A DNA stretch of 64,000 bases from Lonicera japonica (lineage: Eukaryota > Streptophyta > Magnoliopsida > Dipsacales > Caprifoliaceae). The stretch covers positions 10,704,501 to 10,768,500 of the forward strand of contig CM038469.1 in the NCBI GenBank assembly GCA_021464415.1. The letters are read 5' to 3'. The notes under the pieces are model-generated. The model did not search any database and was not told the DNA's origin. It saw only the letters and a program-made list of their open reading frames with translations. The translations under genes and the position numbers were made by a program. The first letter of the stretch is position 1; every line of letters begins with the position of its first letter. This document shows positions 60,238 through 64,000 of this stretch, in pieces.

Positions 60238-60776
60238 GTTCAGTTGATTATTGGTGCTATTGATTAATTTGATCTATCTAGTTAATTCATTTGTATATGT
60301 TCTTTCAAAATTCTTATTTCTTTTCAAAACTATGTTCTTAAGTCACCTAACTTACTGTAGAACACCTTTGCCGGTTAGCCAAAGCCAAGGTAAGTCTTCA
60401 GTGTGGAAGTAGTTGTAGGCGAGGTTTTTAGACAACTAGGTATGTGTTTGCTTAAGGTAAGAGGGTATGGACCCATAAGAACCTGTTAGGAAAAGATAGT
60501 AAGAACCAGAATACACAGAGTAAAAATGACTCAACTCTTTTTAAATCTCATTAATCAATTAGTTCAAGGTCAACTTTATCCTCAGTCTCAGATATAGTAA
60601 ATCAGGAAGAACATATTTATGAGAATGTTGGTCAAGAATTTGGAAATTGGAATATCCCAAAGTTTCTCCTAGAGAAATTTTCAAGTCAACCTTTTTAGGA
60701 AACTTTAAGTCAGATTATAATGTAAAAACTATAGAAAAAAATCTACGCCATTAATAAAGAACATGAAAATTGTAGT

Positions 60777-61271
60777 TTGTTAACTACCGAAGTAATTAAA
60801 AAATATAGACAAAATGGATATAATTTTATCCATATTGGACTTATTCAAGTTGCAATCAAACCTTTAACTATTAAAGGAATTAATTCATCAATATTATTGT
60901 GTCTTAGAGACGCAAAATATTTAAATTATGTACCTAGCATTTTAGGTATTATGGAGACAAGCCTACATAATGGACCTGTCCATTTTAATTGCTTTCTAGA
61001 TTTCACTTTATGTTTAAGTGATCCTCATCTTTTGAAAGCATTAATATTAAATATCAAAACTGCAGGAGAAATCACTCAGATGATTGAGGGATCTCAAGCT
61101 CTTGCTTTGATATATAGAATTTATTATAAAACAATGAAAACAAATTTAAATGTTAAGGCATTAAATAAAAGCCCAAAAGACAAATTTGTTTTAATACAAA
61201 ACAGTACTAGTGATGCTAATATTCAAGTTCCAAAAACTATTTTATGGAAATATGTTAGTCTCCCCAGTTAG
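60777..61271 (+). pseudogene. Endogenous caulimovirid movement-protein region
   Basis: The 164-codon open stretch has the core features of the Caulimoviridae 30K-type movement protein: an IHIGLIQVAIKPL strand near residues 18-30, LCLRDA at about 41-46, NGPVHFNC at about 64-71 and the IYRIYYK segment at about 111-117. In infecting viruses this protein opens plasmodesmata. The wording is closest, from memory of the family, to florendovirus/petuvirus-type viruses that are common as fossils in angiosperms. A TAG at 61269-61271 ends it; viral-like sequence continues in the same frame, with further stops at about 61383 and 61590. It is a fossil copy, not an active gene. Confidence 0.75.
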
Positions 61272-62580
61272 TGGATTTTAGACAATGAAATCCTTCAAAG
61301 ACCAGTCACTAATAATATAATGAATTTAAATAATATAAAACCATATTTAGATGGCATAGTTAGAATAAGCTTTGATGAGTCTTGATTTAGGAGACCACCC
61401 TTAATCTTAGAGGACACATCTAGTTCTTCAGTACCTTTTAGGATAGATACTATTTTTAGAAAAGATACTAATCTACTTAGTAAAACAACTCTACCAAAAA
61501 TTAAATTAAAAGGAATTAAAAATGAAGGACAAGTTAGTTATCCTTCTTATGCAAACAATGAATCTATTAATGAATCTGAAGAAGTTGAATAACAATTATC
61601 TCCTACTAAAACTAATTTTGAGACTAGACAGATAAATCATCAACTTCGTGTTATTAAAAAAGAATTTAAAATTGATTGGGGAACATTAACCGATGATTTC
61701 AACTCTAAAGAAAATAAGAGTAAAAGACATCAATTCAGAGCCAATCACTCAGAAAATGAAAAATTAAAAGTCATGAATAAATGGGAAAAATTTATGTTAG
61801 AAATTAAAATTAATATTAAATTATTTGTTTGGTATGAGCAATATCATGACAAATGCAATGTAATTACTAAAACACAATGGGTCAAAGAAGACAAGTCAAG
61901 AGTATCATATATTCATCTCCCATTAGAAACAATTAATGTACAAGTAAAAAATACACCAGTTATTGCAAGCCCATTCAAAATATCTGACGGCAATAATGAT
62001 GAAAAGAAAATAATTGAACAACATAATTTTAGCAATACCTAGCAACAATAAGTAAATAGTTAGATAAGATTGAAGATAAAATTGAAAATAGAATAGAAGG
62101 TCATATTATTGAAAATAAAGTTAAAAAAACCATTAATAAACCTACCTGAACAAAAAACAAGGATTATGACTACCTAATAAATATCAACAACTTGCTAGGA
62201 CACTAGATAAGTTGTTTAAAAAACTAGATAAGGCAGAAGCTAGTGATACCAAGGCAATAGCTCTCATGGATAAAATTATTAGTCATAGTGAAGAAGATAC
62301 TGATTCAACTATTCAAGAAATAGAAAATCAATTTAACAAGTTAACTTTTAAAAATCAAAATCCTACAAGTCTAACAAAAAATTGGTATTCAAAACCTACC
62401 CCTCTGGATTTGCAATTTGAAGAAAGAAATTTGAATAATCAGTTTTCTGTTTCATCCAATAAAATGTATGAATGGAATATCGATGGACTTAGTGAACAAG
62501 AGATATTGAATAAATTAAACCACATGTCAATGGTTGCTAATAGCTATATAACAACTTTCAGCGATTTAGGATAATAAAAA
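61272..62580 (+). pseudogene. Endogenous caulimovirid polyprotein, linker and coat-protein start
   Basis: Open pieces at 61773-62042 and 62212-62574 lie in different frames, separated by stops. They hold a Lys/Asn-rich linker and then the YEWNIDGLSEQEILNKL segment (about 62467-62517), a recognisable block of the coat-protein region of florendovirus-like polyproteins. Multiple stops and at least one frameshift break it. Confidence 0.65.
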
Positions 62581-64000
62581 ATTGTTGAATTATTAGCTTT
62601 CGGATTCACTGGAATTCTTAGGTCTTGGTGGAAAAACATCTCACACAAGATGCCAGATATTCTATAATTATGCCGTCCAAAGTGACGAAGATAGCAACCC
62701 TATCTTTGATGAGGAAGTTGGTGTTGGCCCCTCAGATGGAGTTAATACACTAAGATTTACTATAGTAAAACATTTTATAGGAACTCCTAGTAATATTACT
62801 GAAAGAATTCACGACCAACTTAGTAACCTTACTTGTCTCACATTAAGTGATTTTAGATGGTATAAAAATGTATTCACCTCTAGAGTCATGATGAGAAATG
62901 ATAATAATAAACCATTTTAGAAAGAAAAATCCGTAAATGGTTTACCCAGTTTATTTGCCCACAAAATTCGAGAAGAATTAATTAAAAATCCAGGTTTCAT
63001 AGATTATGATAACCTAACATATGGAGACATAATTAGTCAAATACAGAAAACAGGTCTTAAAATGTGTATAGATTTTAAGATTAGTAAACAAGCAAATAAT
63101 AGATGAAAATAAAGCTCAATATGAATTGGGGACTTTCTGTGAGCAATACTGATTGCCCCCTATAGCTCCTTCAAGAAGGAAAAGCAAACATGATAAAATA
63201 GAAAAATACCATAAAAAATATAAACCATATAAACACAAAAGAAAAGGTAATACTCAGGATGATTATTACAAAAAATAGTCACCTAATAAAAAGAAAAATA
63301 AATTTAAAAGTAATAAAAAAATATGACAAAAGTAATATCATTTGTCTCAATTGCGGTAAAAAAGGACATTATAAAAACGAATGCAAAGTTAAAGGAAAAC
63401 TTAGTCAATTAAATATATCTAATGAAGATACAAAACAAATTATAGAATTAATGAGAATTGAGAATAACTCCAGCAGTAATGAATATCCAGGATCTGAAAT
63501 TCCTTCCCAATCTTCAAGTAATTTTAGCAGTCAATCTGATAGTGGAGATAGTCAATCCCCCAAAGCTACCTTAGGATGTGTAAATAATTGCACAGATGCA
63601 TGTTGTAATAAAAGATTAAATGTATTAAGCTTAAATGACGAAGAAAAGAACTTAATAATAGATTTAATTAGTAAGATAACATACCCACAGTTAAATACCC
63701 AGTATATGGATCAGTTAAAAGATTTATTGGCTAAAGAAACTAAAACAAGAAAAATAATTAAAAACAAAGAAAAAAGAATATCCAGTTTAAATAAAACCTT
63801 AGAAAGGTTTACAAATCCATTAAAGATATTAAATTACCTGAGTTAAACCAAGAAGTTAATAAATTAAAAAAGGAAATTTCAAAATTAAAGCAAGAAATTC
63901 TTGAATTAAAACAAGAAATGCTAGCTAAAATTGCAAAGCTTAATAATAAGTCAAAACTTATGATTTATAATTCTTCTGATGAAGATTGTGAAACATCTAA
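62581..64000 (+). pseudogene. Endogenous caulimovirid coat-protein region with zinc knuckle
   Basis: Capsid-like sequence continues with stops to about 63130. The frame at 63259-63846 then carries the CX2CX4HX4C knuckle CLNCGKKGHYKNEC (63343-63384), which binds nucleic acid during packaging, followed by a Ser-rich acidic stretch. Near 63825 the frame shifts, and a Lys/Glu/Leu heptad coiled-coil segment runs to the window end in the next frame. Protease, reverse transcriptase and RNase H would lie beyond 64000. It is certainly inactive as a continuous polyprotein. Confidence 0.72.

Overview
This is a repeat-dense, AT-rich piece of a flowering-plant (eudicot) nuclear genome. The evidence is spliced cytochrome P450 genes of the CYP76 type, a LOB-domain remnant, a prolamin-like peptide gene, many plant LTR-retrotransposon pieces primed by tRNA-Met, DNA transposons with readable target-site duplications (TSDs), and an endogenous plant pararetrovirus. 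No rRNA gene, tRNA gene or CRISPR array was seen. All calls come from reading the sequence and recalled family features; no database search was run.

Layout, left part. 1-3176: a decayed Copia element whose back half is replaced by an antisense LOB-domain pseudogene. 3177-15089: a decayed Ty3/Gypsy element (truncated 5' LTR, PBS, gag, pol, 3' LTR). A 2.6-kb solo LTR sits inside its integrase and a 1.2-kb hAT-type element inside its 3' LTR. 15090-16020: a cluster of about 187-bp TRIM-like terminal repeats in mixed orientation. 16383-16754: a small secreted prolamin-like peptide gene. 17461-18407: a foldback element with a strong hairpin core. 19904-24588: a gag-less Gypsy element on the minus strand with 452-bp LTRs and a duplicated pol tail outside its right LTR.

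Centre and right. Two CYP76-type genes lie in a dispersed segmental duplication. Copy 1 (28279-29946) has a premature stop and a changed I-helix acid. Copy 2 (55385-57026) is intact, 499 residues, one phase-0 intron. Homology runs from about 1.2 kb upstream to beyond the 3' end. Each copy has different insertions, and the other copy preserves the empty site: a solo LTR downstream of copy 1, and a Copia LTR upstream and a Helitron end downstream of copy 2. Between the copies lie solo LTRs, Copia fragments (one with an internal inversion), a CACTA terminus, tandem repeats and Athila/Tat-like LTR pieces.

Right edge. After copy 2 come a 245-bp solo LTR, a 1369-bp foldback Mutator-like element with a 9-bp TSD, a 151-bp tandem repeat, and from about 60.2 kb to the window end a disrupted Caulimoviridae-like endogenous virus (primer site, movement-protein region, coat region with zinc knuckle). 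The only plausibly functional protein genes are CYP76 copy 2 and, less surely, the prolamin-like gene; the rest is mobile DNA in various stages of decay.
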